A program made the translations under genes and the position numbers. The notes under the pieces are model-generated. The model searched no databases and had not been told where the DNA came from. It saw only the letters and a program-made list of their open reading frames with translations. Below are positions 1-9,097 of a stretch of 64,000 nucleotides of DNA, piece after piece (the stretch's first letter is position 1; every line of letters starts with the position of its first letter). Source of the stretch: Cytobacillus firmus (GTDB lineage: Bacteria > Bacillota > Bacilli > Bacillales > Cytobacillaceae); NCBI RefSeq assembly GCF_023612095.1, contig NZ_CP086235.1, forward strand, positions 2,615,501 to 2,679,500, read 5' to 3'.

Positions 1-57
1 GCCATTAAGACGGAAGCGGCATATCAGCTGCCTGAAGCGGAAGAAACATCCTATTAA
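1..57 (+). CDS. C-terminal end of an unidentified protein (partial)
   Basis: An open frame enters from the window edge and ends with TAA at 55-57; the last 18 residues end in PEAEETSY. The tail is too short to assign a family. It lies 16 bases upstream of sspP with no terminator between, so the two may be cotranscribed. The frame is inferred only from its being open up to the sspP ribosome site. Confidence 0.4.
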   Translation, partial: AIKTEAAYQLPEAEETSY

Positions 58-73
58 CCGAGGAGGACTTCAA

Positions 74-220
74 TTGAACAAAAACAATGGCAAAGACATG
101 CGAAAGAATGCACCTAAAGGACATAATAATGATGGACAGCCTGAACCATTGAGCGGCTCTAAGAAAGTAAAAAACCGTAACCACACCAGACAAAAACATA
201 ATTCACACCACGATATGTGA
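74..220 (+). CDS. sspP: Small acid-soluble spore protein P (SspP)
   Basis: This encodes a 48-residue minor small acid-soluble spore protein, made in the developing forespore. The strong AGGAGG at 61-66 with 7 bases of spacing decides a TTG start at 74. The protein is very basic and contains the block NAPKGHN, then [15 protein letters not shown] and a His/Lys-rich end ([12 protein letters not shown]). This matches the B. subtilis SspP sequence and length that I recall. In B. subtilis it belongs to the sigma-G-dependent sspOP group; no sspO is visible here, but the upstream neighbour is cut off by the window edge. A hairpin terminator follows directly. Confidence 0.93.
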   Translation: MNKNNGKDMRKNAPKGHNNDGQPEPLSGSKKVKNRNHTRQKHNSHHDM

Positions 221-229
221 ATACAAAGA

Positions 230-265
230 AGCAGCTGCCTCATCATCAGGCACCTGCTTTTTCTT
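230..265 (+). terminator. Rho-independent terminator after sspP
   Basis: Arms AGCAGCTGCCT (230-240) and AGGCACCTGCT (248-258) pair with one mismatch and are followed by a T-rich run. The hairpin sits between sspP and the converging selA gene. Confidence 0.7.
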
Positions 266-1662
266 TAAACAGCATTTAAAGCATTTATTATAGTATCCTC
301 TTCTTCAGCAGTTACTGTCCTAAGATCAATCAGAATTTCTTCCTTTTGAATCCTGACTATTATGGAAGAATTAATCCTTAACTGGCGGCCGATATGATCT
401 GCTGAATATTGAAGGTGCTTTAAAACAGCAATCCAGGATGGAAGCTCTACATCAGGCATCGTGCCTCCTCCAACCTGCCCTGTACTCTGTCTCATCGAGC
501 ATACATAATCGTTCCCGGCGGCTTGTAATCTGTTAAGAAATTGGGACGTTCTTACTTTGAGTTCATCACTGGTCATCAAAACATCATGGACCACCGGAAT
601 ATTTTTCAGACCCTCTTCGCCTTTTAAGTAATCAATAAGAGTGCCTTCGAGAGCAGCAATTGTCATTTTATCCACCCGGAGAACCCGGGCAAGCTGATGC
701 TTTTGCAGCTTTTCGATTAAATTCTTTCTTCCGGCAATAATTCCTGCCTGAGGACCGCCCAAAAGCTTATCTCCGCTGAAAGAAACGATATCTGCCCCCA
801 TTTTTAAAACATCGCTGACTGCTGGTTCATTTCCGATTCCTTTGCTTTTAAAATCAAATAGTGCACCGCTGCCCAGATCTTCATAAAATATGAGGTTTTT
901 TTCTTTTGATAGGCGGGCAAGTTCCCCGGTGCCGACTTCTTTCGTAAAACCAATAATTTTAAAATTGCTCGTGTGCACCTTCATAATCATAGCTGTATCT
1001 TCATTTATCACTTTTTTATAATCTTCCAGGTGGGTTTTATTTGTTGTTCCCACTTCAACGAGCTTTGCCCCGCTCTCTTCCATTATACTTGATACCCTGA
1101 AGGAGCCTCCGATTTCAACAAGCTGTCCACGGGAAACGATTACTTCTTTTTCATCCGCAAGAGCTCTTAAAATGAAATAAACGGCAGCAGCGTTATTATT
1201 GACTGCCATGGCTGCTTCTGCACCTGTCAGTTCTTTGATCAGATTTTCCAGGTGACTATGCCTGGATCCCCGTTCGCCTTTAACCAGGTTATACTCCAAA
1301 TTGGAATAGTTCATGGCAGCTTCAAGCATATGATCTGCTGCTGACTTGCTTAACCGTGCCCGGCCAAGATTAGTGTGAAGAACAGTGCCAGTAGCATTGA
1401 TAACCCTTTTAAGTGTATAGCCATACCGAACAGTGATTACCTCTTCTGCTTTTTGAAATATAAGGTCCGTAAACTTTTCCGTACCGGGCTCCTCACCGGT
1501 CCAATTCCCGGCAAGAATAGTATTCCTAATATCAGAAATTACCTCTTTCAGCATGTTGGTTGTATGTATAAAGTCAAGTTCATACTGTTTCATTAAATGA
1601 GTAAAACGCCGGTCTTTTTGCAGTTCATGCACCGGCAAAATTTTTCTGACTGTACTCTTCAT
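265..1662 (-). CDS. selA: L-seryl-tRNA(Sec) selenium transferase (SelA)
   Basis: SelA is a PLP enzyme that converts seryl-tRNA(Sec) to selenocysteinyl-tRNA(Sec) with selenophosphate from SelD. The 465-residue length is normal for the family. The N-terminal domain (about 1-80) is followed by TGTVLHTNLGRA, NNNAAAVYF and the PLP-lysine motif SFSGDKLLGGPQAG (Lys299). GGAGGG upstream of ATG 1662 is a strong ribosome site. The gene stands alone: sspP's terminator is immediately downstream, and no selB, selD or tRNA-Sec gene is in the window. The presence of a UGA-containing SelW-like gene less than 1 kb away suggests that it is functional. Confidence 0.96.
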   Translation of the reverse strand: MKSTVRKILPVHELQKDRRFTHLMKQYELDFIHTTNMLKEVISDIRNTILAGNWTGEEPGTEKFTDLIFQKAEEVITVRYGYTLKRVINATGTVLHTNLGRARLSKSAADHMLEAAMNYSNLEYNLVKGERGSRHSHLENLIKELTGAEAAMAVNNNAAAVYFILRALADEKEVIVSRGQLVEIGGSFRVSSIMEESGAKLVEVGTTNKTHLEDYKKVINEDTAMIMKVHTSNFKIIGFTKEVGTGELARLSKEKNLIFYEDLGSGALFDFKSKGIGNEPAVSDVLKMGADIVSFSGDKLLGGPQAGIIAGRKNLIEKLQKHQLARVLRVDKMTIAALEGTLIDYLKGEEGLKNIPVVHDVLMTSDELKVRTSQFLNRLQAAGNDYVCSMRQSTGQVGGGTMPDVELPSWIAVLKHLQYSADHIGRQLRINSSIIVRIQKEEILIDLRTVTAEEEDTIINALNAV

Positions 1663-1754
1663 AATATCCCTCCAGCATTTGCCCCGTTATTATATCATTT
1701 TTCACTAATTTGCATGAAATGAATACTATAGAAGGAAACAAGGGGGTTTTGAAG

Positions 1755-2156
1755 TTGAACAAAAAGGAAGATTTCCATCCGTTTAATTTGAGTGAATTGG
1801 AAAAATGGATGGAGGATTATTACCTGGACCCGCTTTCTTCTTATTTGGATCAGATAACATTCCGCATCGACTTATACGATACAGAAGCACAGATTATTGT
1901 TGAGGCGCTTTTAACGGGATGTGCCTCAAAAGATGTAACCGTTTCCCTAAAAGAAGACAGCGTAATCATCAAAGCTGCTAAAATAGATGACACAAAAGCA
2001 ATTCGGCGCGGACAACCATGCATGCGAAAAGTTAAACTGCCTTTCTCCGTTGTAAATAAAAAGGTTAGTGCAGATTTTGCAAATGAGATATTAGAGATTT
2101 TTATTAATAAAAATGAAGCGGGACCGGGATGCAATAGAGAGATAATCATCGATTAA
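1755..2156 (+). CDS. Hsp20/alpha-crystallin-like small protein
   Basis: This is a 133-residue protein resembling the small heat-shock fold: an N-terminal arm (FHPFNLSELEKWMEDYY), then a beta-rich region beginning FRIDLYDTEAQIIVEALL, as in the alpha-crystallin domain start, with a VTVSLKEDSVIIKA strand pair and RKVKLPFSVVNKKVSADFANEILEI near the end. No GVLTV-type consensus box is seen, so it is a divergent member. A TTG start at 1755 is chosen because AGGGGG lies 8 bases upstream; an in-frame ATG at 1710 has no such site. It is transcribed divergently from selA across about 90 bases. A role in protein holding is inferred from the fold only. Confidence 0.7.
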   Translation: MNKKEDFHPFNLSELEKWMEDYYLDPLSSYLDQITFRIDLYDTEAQIIVEALLTGCASKDVTVSLKEDSVIIKAAKIDDTKAIRRGQPCMRKVKLPFSVVNKKVSADFANEILEIFINKNEAGPGCNREIIID

Positions 2157-2203
2157 TAAACTGAGATAGGGGTTGCCTTTACCCTTTGTTTACATAGATC
2201 AGC

Positions 2204-2236
2204 AAAAAACCTCCTCCGCCCGGAGAAGGTTTTTTA
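2204..2236. terminator. Bidirectional terminator between the Hsp20-like gene and the selenoprotein gene
   Basis: The arms AACCT-C-CTCCG and CGGAG-A-AGGTT form a stem with one internal mismatch. An A-run precedes it and a T-run follows it, so it can serve the convergent genes on both strands. Confidence 0.75.
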
Positions 2237-2239
2237 CCG

Positions 2240-2473
2240 TTAATTCTTCATTTTTTCTATGATTTCTTTGGTTTTAGGAAAAACGCCTGTATCCAGCTTA
2301 GAATAAAGCTTTTCTCCATTAACTGTTACTTCGAAAGCTCCGCCCTTGCTTGGAACCAGTTCCATTTTTGAAATCTCAGAATGAAAATGCGTAAATAGCT
2401 CTTCCGCGAAACTCGCGGCTTTAGGTGCGTAGTTTCACATCATGCAAAATTCAACTTTTACTTCATAAGCCAT
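2240..2473 (-). CDS. SelT/SelW/SelH-family selenoprotein (Rdx-type thioredoxin-like protein) with UGA-encoded Sec13
   Basis: A 77-residue protein appears only if the TGA at 2435-2437 is read through. Start ATG 2471-2473 has CGGAGG 8 bases upstream and the frame then stays open to TAA at 2240-2242. The reading is MAYEVKVEFCMM-U-NYAPKAA, which puts the UGA exactly at the second position of the family's CxxU/CxxC redox motif (Cys10, Sec13). The rest fits the Rdx fold, with FAEELFTHF, a SKGGAFEVTVNGEKLYSKL strand/hairpin stretch and the TGVFPKTKEIIEKM helix. A hairpin meeting bacterial SECIS rules starts 16 bases after the UGA. Small SelW-like proteins are thioredoxin-fold oxidoreductases. selA, about 0.6 kb away, supplies part of the Sec machinery. 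A decayed Cys protein is the alternative, but nothing else in the frame is broken. Confidence 0.9.
2404..2418 (-). promoter_or_regulatory. Bacterial SECIS (bSECIS) hairpin inside the selenoprotein gene
   Basis: On the coding (minus) strand, CCGCG-AGTTT-CGCGG forms a perfect 5-bp GC stem with a 5-base loop, beginning 17 bases after the UGA. Known bSECIS elements lie just downstream of the UGA (roughly 16-37 bases) and need a G among the first two loop bases; here G is loop base 2, followed by U as in the E. coli fdhF loop. It would bind SelB. Confidence 0.82.
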
Positions 2474-2599
2474 ATTTAAACCTCCGTGTGTAATTTGTTA
2501 GAATGTAAATATAAAGACATTCTAGTATAACTGTTTTATTACTGCAAATCGAATTGTTTTTCCTTCTAAATAGAAAGCTGAAAATTATGGAGTGATTTG

Positions 2600-3334
2600 A
2601 TGGATGCAAAAAAATACCTGCAGCGAATAAAAGTTTCGGCTGACCGTAACCTCGATCTTGAATATCTGGCAAAACTGCAGAGCGGGCATATGCTCAATAT
2701 TCCATTTGAAAACTTGGATGTGACACGAAAAACCCCTATAAGGCTGAACACAGACTTTTTTTCTGAGAAAATACTGGAACGGGGCCGGGGAGGCTTTTGC
2801 TATGAGTTAAACGGTCTGTTTCAACTTCTTCTGTCAGAACTGGGATTTCAATCACGTCTTATTTCCTGCACCGTTAAAAAGCCTGATGGATGGGCCAGAG
2901 AAGATTCTCATGCGGCAATACTGGTTTACTTGCACCAACTTCCTTATTTGGTTGATGTGGGGTTTGGTGATTCCGTCAGGCAGCCTCTGCCTCTAACGGG
3001 TGAGGAAAAAACCGATGTCAGCGGAACATACAGGATAAAAGCGACAGCTGAAGGAAAGTTTGATCTTCAGCGGTTTGAGGATGGTAAATGGAAAATTCTA
3101 TACCGTTTTTCTGATAGGCCGGTGCAGCTTGACGACTTTCATGATGCCTGTTTATTCAATCAGACTTCTCCTGAATCTCATTTTACGCATGGGGATCTGG
3201 CGACTATTGCTACAAAGGATGGCCGTATTACACTTTCAGGATTAACTGTTACCAAGTCTGAAGAATCCAGAAAAAATAAATTCGAACTATCCGTGGGGAA
3301 AAAGAAGATTTTCTTCTCGGGCAATTTAACATAA
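2600..3334 (+). CDS. nat: Arylamine N-acetyltransferase
   Basis: This is a cytosolic enzyme that moves an acetyl group from acetyl-CoA to arylamines or hydrazines. The 244-residue length is usual for bacterial NATs. The Cys-His-Asp triad is visible: RGGFCYELN (Cys67), EDSHAAI (His104) and LVDVGFGDS (Asp119), with the family motif IPFENLDV near the start. ATG 2600 is preferred, with GGAGTGA just upstream; an overlapping TTG at 2597 is possible. It is divergent from the selenoprotein gene and monocistronic, ending in a strong terminator. The physiological substrate cannot be told. Confidence 0.92.
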   Translation: MDAKKYLQRIKVSADRNLDLEYLAKLQSGHMLNIPFENLDVTRKTPIRLNTDFFSEKILERGRGGFCYELNGLFQLLLSELGFQSRLISCTVKKPDGWAREDSHAAILVYLHQLPYLVDVGFGDSVRQPLPLTGEEKTDVSGTYRIKATAEGKFDLQRFEDGKWKILYRFSDRPVQLDDFHDACLFNQTSPESHFTHGDLATIATKDGRITLSGLTVTKSEESRKNKFELSVGKKKIFFSGNLT

Positions 3335-3340
3335 AATTGT

Positions 3341-3372
3341 AAAAGGGACAGCCAAGCGGCGTCCCTTTTTAT
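3341..3372. terminator. Bidirectional terminator between nat and tdh
   Basis: AAAAGGGAC (3341-3349) pairs with GTCCCTTTT (3361-3369); an A-run on one side and a T-run on the other let it act on both converging genes. Confidence 0.8.
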
Positions 3373-3376
3373 TTGA

Positions 3377-4321
3377 TCATAATTTTGTTCTTAATTTATC
3401 AAGCATATCAGCAGTCATTTTTGCTAAGTCAAAATCTGCTTTGAATCCCCACTCTTCTCTTGCTGCTGAGGCATCAATCGAATTTGGCCAGCTGTCTGCA
3501 ATTCCCTGGCGTACAGGATCCACTTCATAGGAAATTTCAAATCCTGGGATATGCTTTCTGATTTCAGCCGCAATCTGTTCAGGTTCAAAACTCATCGCTG
3601 TTACATTAAAGGAGTTGCGGTGGATGAGTTTATCTGCATCAACTTCCATTAAATCAATGATAGCATTCAGCGCATCCGGCATATACATCATATCCATATA
3701 TGTGCCTTTGTCGATGTAGGATGTATAGCGGCCATTTTTAATGGCTTCATAATAGATCTCAACAGCGTAATCAGTCGTTCCGCCCCCTGGAGGAGTTACA
3801 TAGGAGATTAAACCAGGGAACCTCAGGCCTCTGGTATCCACACCAAACTTGTAATAGTAGTAATCCGACAGCAATTCGCCTGCAACTTTATTCACGCCAT
3901 ACATGGTAGTAGGGCGGTGAATCGTATCCTGTGGAGTGTTGTCTTTAGGTGTAGAAGGGCCAAATGCACCAATGGAGCTTGGCGTAAAGAATTGTGCATT
4001 GCATTCTCTAGCTGTTTCAAGTGCATTCATAAGTCCGCCCATATTTAAATTCCATGCAAATACCGGGTTAGCCTCAGCTGTAGCTGATAATAGAGCAGCC
4101 ATATGAATAACTGTATCTACATTATATTTCTTTGCTGTGTCCATCATTGATTTTGCATCGGTAACGTCAACCATTTCAAATGGTCCTGAATTAGCAGCCT
4201 CAGAATCATTTTTTCTGATGTCTGTTGCGATAACATTATCCGTTCCATAGATTTCTCTTAATTTCAAGGTTAGTTCAGAGCCGATTTGACCTAATGCTCC
4301 CGTAATCATTATCCGTTTCAT
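3377..4321 (-). CDS. tdh: L-threonine 3-dehydrogenase, short-chain (epimerase-like) type
   Basis: This oxidises L-threonine to 2-amino-3-oxobutyrate with NAD. The 314-residue protein is an extended short-chain dehydrogenase: the Rossmann motif [10 protein letters not shown] is at the N-terminus, VDVTD follows, and the YGVNKVAGE box carries the catalytic Tyr-x3-Lys. It therefore belongs to the UDP-galactose-epimerase-like class of threonine dehydrogenase, not the zinc medium-chain class of E. coli and B. subtilis. Assignment rests on its position 51 bases downstream of kbl on the same strand, the next step of the pathway. By sequence alone it would be called an NAD-dependent epimerase. Confidence 0.88.
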   Translation of the reverse strand: MKRIMITGALGQIGSELTLKLREIYGTDNVIATDIRKNDSEAANSGPFEMVDVTDAKSMMDTAKKYNVDTVIHMAALLSATAEANPVFAWNLNMGGLMNALETARECNAQFFTPSSIGAFGPSTPKDNTPQDTIHRPTTMYGVNKVAGELLSDYYYYKFGVDTRGLRFPGLISYVTPPGGGTTDYAVEIYYEAIKNGRYTSYIDKGTYMDMMYMPDALNAIIDLMEVDADKLIHRNSFNVTAMSFEPEQIAAEIRKHIPGFEISYEVDPVRQGIADSWPNSIDASAAREEWGFKADFDLAKMTADMLDKLRTKL

Positions 4322-4372
4322 CTTATTCCTCCAACGTTTCCTCTTTGCCTTAGTTTGTATATATAGCCGAAC

Positions 4373-5563
4373 TTAAATAATTCCCATTTCCTTGCCGACT
4401 TTTTCATATATTGCTATTGCCTGATCCAGCATTTCTTTCGTATGTGCTGCAGATGGCATGTTTCTGACACGGCCCGTTCCCCTTGGAACAGTCGGGAAGA
4501 CGATTGATTTTGCATAAACGCCTTCTTCATTGAGCTTTTTGCTGAATTCCTGTGTTTTTACTTCATCCCCAACAATACAAGGAGTAATCGGCGTTTCGCT
4601 GTCGCCTATATCAAAGCCTAATTTTTGCAGCCCGTCCTTAAGGTAGTTAGCATTTTCCCATAACTTTTCATTCAGTTCAGTACTTTCCATAAGCAGTTCA
4701 ATAGCTTTCGTGCTTGCTGCTACATCTGCAGGTGTTAAAGATGTAGAGAATAGGAATGGTCTGCTGCGTACTTTCAGCCAATCAATTAAATCCTTTTTGC
4801 CGGCCACATATCCACCAACAACACCAATTGCCTTTGAAAGTGTGCCGATCTGGAAATCGATTTTGTCGGAAAGGCCGAAGTGCTTAACAGTGCCCGCTCC
4901 CTTTCCAAGAACTCCTGAACCGTGTGCATCATCCACATATGTGATCAGATCGAACTCTTCCGCGATTTCCACGATCTCAGGAAGCTTTGCGATATCCCCA
5001 TCCATCGAGAAGACTCCGTCAGTAATAACCATGATTTTGTTGTACTGTCCTGATTCTTTCGCTTCCTTCGCTTTAGCTCTTAAATCTTCCATGTCAGAAT
5101 GATTTACGCGAATAATCTTGGCTTTGGATAAGCGGCATCCATCAATAATGGAAGCATGGTTCAGCTCATCAGACAAAATGGCATCATTTTTATCCATAAC
5201 AGCAGAAATAGCAGCCATGTTACAATTAAATCCGGATTGGTATGCGATAGCTGCTTCTGTATGTTTGAACTCAGCCAGCTTTTCTTCAAGTTTCGTGTGA
5301 AGTTCAAGCGTTCCATTTATCGTGCGGACAGCACCTGCTCCAACACCAAATTTTTCAATTGCTTCGTTTGCAGACTTTTTTAGTCTTTCATCAGTTGCCA
5401 AACCTAAATAGTTATTGGATGAAAGATTAATCAGTTCTCTGCCGTTGATTTTGATTATTGGACCATTTGGGCTTTCAAGTGGGTCGATTACATTGTAAAG
5501 TCCTCTATCTTTTAAATCCTCCAGGTTTTCCTGTAAAAAAGCATCTAAAATTTTGCTGGTCAT
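4373..5563 (-). CDS. kbl: Glycine C-acetyltransferase (2-amino-3-ketobutyrate CoA ligase)
   Basis: This PLP enzyme cleaves 2-amino-3-oxobutyrate with CoA to glycine and acetyl-CoA, completing threonine breakdown with the downstream tdh. From ATG 5563 the protein is 396 residues, the usual length; GGGGGA sits just upstream. A longer in-frame start at 5677 adds 38 residues with no family match. Motifs: [29 protein letters not shown] and the PLP lysine in [11 protein letters not shown] (Lys244). A TATAAT-like -10 on the minus strand near 5676-5681 is consistent with a leader of roughly 100 bases. Confidence 0.94.
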   Translation of the reverse strand: MTSKILDAFLQENLEDLKDRGLYNVIDPLESPNGPIIKINGRELINLSSNNYLGLATDERLKKSANEAIEKFGVGAGAVRTINGTLELHTKLEEKLAEFKHTEAAIAYQSGFNCNMAAISAVMDKNDAILSDELNHASIIDGCRLSKAKIIRVNHSDMEDLRAKAKEAKESGQYNKIMVITDGVFSMDGDIAKLPEIVEIAEEFDLITYVDDAHGSGVLGKGAGTVKHFGLSDKIDFQIGTLSKAIGVVGGYVAGKKDLIDWLKVRSRPFLFSTSLTPADVAASTKAIELLMESTELNEKLWENANYLKDGLQKLGFDIGDSETPITPCIVGDEVKTQEFSKKLNEEGVYAKSIVFPTVPRGTGRVRNMPSAAHTKEMLDQAIAIYEKVGKEMGII

Positions 5564-5915
5564 GTCAGTATCCCCCAGTACTTTTTTATTGAATGTCGCC
5601 AACTCATATACAACTGTATTTTTAGAGTGGACATTTTTTGAGTAAATAAAGTTAGCTATGTAAAGGTTTTTCCACATTATACTTTAACACAATTTTTCAT
5701 TTTGTACACTTATGAAGGACAGATTTTCTATTGGTGTTTCTTTGAAATTTCCTTATAAACAGTTTTCCCTATTATCTAGAAAAAATTTACCTGCATATTT
5801 AGCTAAATTGAATAAATATACACATAATTGATCTGTTTACTCTATGATTGCACAGGGAACCAATCAAACATAGAACAATAGGTCAGGCATTAAGCCTTTG
5901 GAGGTATTTATTATA
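5564..5915. other. Divergent intergenic region kbl / arcA
   Basis: This AT-rich 350-base stretch holds the promoters of both divergent genes. A kbl -10-like TATAAT lies near 5676-5681 (minus). Before arcA there is a TGATTG/CAATCA inverted repeat around 5846-5868 and the arcA ribosome site GGAGG at 5899-5903. A short ArgR-half-site-like GAATAAATAT occurs near 5809, too weak to call. No coding sequence is visible. Confidence 0.5.
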
Positions 5916-7151
5916 ATGAAACATCCGCTAAACGTAACTTCGGAAATAGGAGAATTAAAGACGGTCCTTCTGCATAGGCCGGGTAAGGAAATCGAAAACC
6001 TTACGCCTCAATATTTGAAAAGACTTTTATTCGATGACATTCCATTTCTGCCTGCCATTCAAAAAGAACATGATTATTTCGCCAATATTTTAAGCAACCG
6101 GGGAATTGAGGTCTTATATCTCGATAAATTGATGACAGAAGCCATACAGCAGGACGAGGCAAGACTGGCTTTTATTGAAAAGGTCTTATGGGAAAGCCAA
6201 TCTAATATCAATGGTTCCTATGATACAGTGAAAGAGTATCTCTTATCTCTTTCTCCCGATGAACTGGTTAAGAAAGTGATGGCTGGTGTCGTTAAGTCGG
6301 ATATTGATCAGGATAAGAAAATTCATCTTCATGAAATGATGCCGGATCATTATCCTTTTTATCTCGACCCCATGCCTAACCTCTATTTTACGAGGGATCC
6401 GGCTGCGGTTATCGGTGAAGGCATTACGATTAATCGAATGCATGAGCCTGCAAGGAGAAGGGAATCCATTTTTATGGACTGCATCATGAATCATCATCCG
6501 CGTTTTAATAAACATGAGATCCCTGCTTACTTTAAGCGTGATGACCTCTACTCTCTTGAAGGCGGAGATGAGCTGATTTTAAGTGACGAAGTGGTTGCCA
6601 TTGGCGTCAGTGCAAGAACCTCTGCACAAGGAATTGAAAAACTTGCACGAGAGTTATTCTCCCGTCAGGATGCCATTAAAAAGGTTGTGGCAGTTGAAAT
6701 CCCTAAAATCCGCGCATTCATGCACCTGGATACCGTTTTCACCATGATCGATCATGATAAATTCACCTACCATCCTGCTATTGAAGATAGAGATGGCAGT
6801 ATGAAGATTTACATACTGGAACAGGAGAATAATTCAGAAACTCTTAAGATTACAGAGAAAAACTCACTGAAAGAAACATTGAAAGAAGTACTTCATCTTA
6901 ATGAATTAGTGTTAATCCCCTGCGGAGGAGGCTGCCCGATTGCATCGGCACGCGAACAGTGGAACGATGGCTCCAATACACTCGCCATCGCTCCCGGTGT
7001 AGTTGTCACTTACGACAGAAACTATGTTTCAAACGACGTACTCCGGCAAAATGGAGTTGAAGTCATTGAAATTCTCAGCTCGGAACTTTCAAGAGGCCGT
7101 GGCGGCCCAAGATGCATGAGCATGCCGATCATAAGGGAGAGTATTAGCTAA
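5916..7151 (+). CDS. arcA: Arginine deiminase
   Basis: This hydrolyses arginine to citrulline and ammonia. From ATG 5916 (TTTGGAGG upstream) the protein has 411 residues, typical for ArcA. It carries [44 protein letters not shown] and the C-terminal nucleophile motif [11 protein letters not shown] (Cys400). No arcB, arcC, arcD or arcR is next to it, and a terminator follows at once, so the ATP-yielding remainder of the deiminase pathway must be elsewhere or absent. It may serve acid tolerance or nitrogen supply; that is inference. Confidence 0.95.
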   Translation: MKHPLNVTSEIGELKTVLLHRPGKEIENLTPQYLKRLLFDDIPFLPAIQKEHDYFANILSNRGIEVLYLDKLMTEAIQQDEARLAFIEKVLWESQSNINGSYDTVKEYLLSLSPDELVKKVMAGVVKSDIDQDKKIHLHEMMPDHYPFYLDPMPNLYFTRDPAAVIGEGITINRMHEPARRRESIFMDCIMNHHPRFNKHEIPAYFKRDDLYSLEGGDELILSDEVVAIGVSARTSAQGIEKLARELFSRQDAIKKVVAVEIPKIRAFMHLDTVFTMIDHDKFTYHPAIEDRDGSMKIYILEQENNSETLKITEKNSLKETLKEVLHLNELVLIPCGGGCPIASAREQWNDGSNTLAIAPGVVVTYDRNYVSNDVLRQNGVEVIEILSSELSRGRGGPRCMSMPIIRESIS

Positions 7152-7153
7152 TA

Positions 7154-7187
7154 AATCGGGCGGTTGCCAAACCGCCCGATTTTTTAT
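7154..7187 (+). terminator. Rho-independent terminator after arcA
   Basis: The perfect 11-bp stem ATCGGGCGGTT / AACCGCCCGAT is followed by a T-run. Confidence 0.9.
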
Positions 7188-7337
7188 ATTAGAGATCATT
7201 CCAACTCCTACTCCTTCCCCTTTCAAAAAACAAGTTCTTTTAGGTAAAAACGAAAATATAAATATACTAATGCCCTTTTCAAACAAGCAATTGCCTGCTC
7301 TTTTTATAAGATGTTCCTCTTAATAATTTATATTTAT

Positions 7338-7352
7338 TTATAATTATTATAA
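7338..7352. promoter_or_regulatory. PerR box upstream of katA
   Basis: TTATAATTATTATAA is an exact match to the Bacillus PerR consensus TTATAATNATTATAA. It lies just upstream of the katA -35, so PerR with bound metal should repress the catalase until peroxide oxidises it. Confidence 0.9.
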
Positions 7353-7359
7353 AAAAGTA

Positions 7360-7387
7360 TTGATTTTACTTTGAGAAGTGTTATCAT
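7360..7387 (+). promoter_or_regulatory. Probable katA promoter
   Basis: TTGATT (7360-7365) and TATCAT (7382-7387) are spaced 16 bases and resemble sigma-A -35/-10 elements. They lie 8 bases downstream of the PerR box and about 45 bases before the katA start. Confidence 0.6.
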
Positions 7388-7432
7388 TGCAAATATAAGC
7401 AAGTTATTAAACTTTTATGAGGTGATTATAGA

Positions 7433-8890
7433 ATGACAAAAAAGAATAATCTCACAACAAGCTGGGGCGCGCCAGTTGGCGATAACCAAAATTCAATGAC
7501 TGCCGGCTCAAGAGGGCCAACATTAATTCAGGATGTACACTTGCTGGAAAAGCTCGCCCATTTTAACAGAGAACGTGTGCCTGAGCGTGTTGTTCATGCA
7601 AAAGGTGCCGGTGCACATGGCTATTTTGAAGTTACAAATGACCTCACTAAATATACAAAAGCAGCTTTTCTATCTGAAGTAGGCAAAAGAACGCCTTTAT
7701 TCATCCGCTTTTCAACTGTAGCCGGCGAACTTGGTTCTGCAGATACTGTACGCGATCCGCGCGGCTTTGCTGTTAAATTCTATACAGAAGAAGGAAACTA
7801 CGATCTTGTAGGAAACAACACGCCTGTATTCTTTATCCGGGATGCCATCAAGTTCCCTGACTTTATTCATACACAGAAGCGTGATCCTAAGACTCATTTG
7901 AAAAATCCGACTGCCGTCTGGGACTTCTGGTCCTTATCCCCTGAGTCGCTGCACCAGGTAACCATCTTAATGTCTGACCGGGGAATTCCTGCAACACTAA
8001 GACATATGCATGGGTTTGGAAGTCATACCTTCAAGTGGGTAAATGATAAGGGCGAAGGCGTCTGGGTGAAATATCACTTTAAAACAGAGCAAGGTGTTAA
8101 AAACCTCAGTGTCGAAGCTGCAGCTAAAATGGCAGGCGAAAATCCGGATTACCATACAGAGGACTTATTCAATGCAATTGAGAATGGAGACTATCCTTCC
8201 TGGAAGCTTTGCGTGCAAATCATGCCGCTTGAGGATGCAAATACGTACCGTTTCGACCCATTCGATGTCACAAAGGTGTGGTCACAAAAAGACTACCCAT
8301 TAATCGAAGTGGGACGTATGGTTCTTAATAAAAACCCCGAAAATTACTTTGCTGAAGTTGAGCAGGCTACCTTCTCTCCTGGAACTCTAGTACCTGGTAT
8401 TGAAGTGTCACCTGATAAAATGCTTCAGGGCCGTTTGTTTGCCTACCATGATGCACACCGGTACCGTGTAGGTGCCAACCATCAGATGCTGCCAATCAAT
8501 CGCCCTAAGAACGAAGTGCAAAACTACCAGCGGGACGGCCAGATGCGCTTTGACAACAATGGCGGAGGATCTGTCTATTACGAGCCGAACAGCTTTGGGG
8601 GACCAACTGAAGTACAGGAGCACAAGCAGGCTGCATACCCTGTATCCGGTTTAGCCGAAAGCGTTGCGTACGACCATAATGACCACTACACACAAGCCGG
8701 TGATCTATACCGCTTAATGAGTGAGGAAGAACGCTCCCGTCTTGTAGCAAACATTGTTGCTGCCATGACGCCTGTGGAAAAAGAAGAAATAAAGCTTCGC
8801 CAGATTCAGCATTTCTTTAAAGCTGATCCTGATTACGGCACACGTATTGCTAAAGGTCTTGGCCTTGCAGTGCCGCAGGGAGTAAAGTAA
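7433..8890 (+). CDS. katA: Catalase (heme, clade 3 small-subunit type)
   Basis: This breaks hydrogen peroxide into water and oxygen in the cytoplasm. The 485 residues fit a small-subunit monofunctional catalase. The distal heme histidine is in [12 protein letters not shown] (His55), the catalytic asparagine is in [11 protein letters not shown], and the proximal heme tyrosine is in [20 protein letters not shown] precedes the ATG. A perfect PerR box upstream indicates peroxide induction, as for B. subtilis katA. A strong terminator closes a single-gene transcript. Confidence 0.97.
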   Translation: MTKKNNLTTSWGAPVGDNQNSMTAGSRGPTLIQDVHLLEKLAHFNRERVPERVVHAKGAGAHGYFEVTNDLTKYTKAAFLSEVGKRTPLFIRFSTVAGELGSADTVRDPRGFAVKFYTEEGNYDLVGNNTPVFFIRDAIKFPDFIHTQKRDPKTHLKNPTAVWDFWSLSPESLHQVTILMSDRGIPATLRHMHGFGSHTFKWVNDKGEGVWVKYHFKTEQGVKNLSVEAAAKMAGENPDYHTEDLFNAIENGDYPSWKLCVQIMPLEDANTYRFDPFDVTKVWSQKDYPLIEVGRMVLNKNPENYFAEVEQATFSPGTLVPGIEVSPDKMLQGRLFAYHDAHRYRVGANHQMLPINRPKNEVQNYQRDGQMRFDNNGGGSVYYEPNSFGGPTEVQEHKQAAYPVSGLAESVAYDHNDHYTQAGDLYRLMSEEERSRLVANIVAAMTPVEKEEIKLRQIQHFFKADPDYGTRIAKGLGLAVPQGVK

Positions 8891-8905
8891 ACTACTAAAA
8901 ATAGC

Positions 8906-8939
8906 GAAAGGTGCCATAAGCTGTTTGGCACCTTTTTTC
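8906..8939 (+). terminator. Rho-independent terminator after katA
   Basis: AAAGGTGCCA (8907-8916) pairs with TGGCACCTTT (8926-8935), followed by more T. Confidence 0.88.
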
Positions 8940-9097
8940 GTGGTGAAGTGCTAGTATGACCCCCTATTTACTGATCCCCAACATTACTGCCGCGACTACT
9001 ATTTATCCAATAATGAAGCAGGAAATAACTTTAGATAGAAAAAACATTCTAAATCTAGTAAGATATCCACATGGAATATTAGAGAAGGGGTAAAAAA

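Noticed and set aside
2240..2473. The UGA-split frame as a decayed pseudogene
   Set aside because: Everything else is intact: start, ribosome site, family motifs and stop. The UGA falls precisely on the redox Cys/Sec site with a fitting SECIS hairpin.
3377..4321. UDP-glucose/galactose 4-epimerase
   Set aside because: Its fold suggests this, but it is paired with kbl, where the epimerase-like threonine dehydrogenase is the known partner.
5509..5677. Longer N-terminus of Kbl starting at 5677
   Set aside because: The extra 38 residues match no family feature, and ATG 5563 has a ribosome site and gives the standard 396-residue length with Lys244.
5800..5830. ArgR box upstream of arcA
   Set aside because: Only a partial half-site-like GAATAAATAT is present, expected by chance in such AT-rich DNA.
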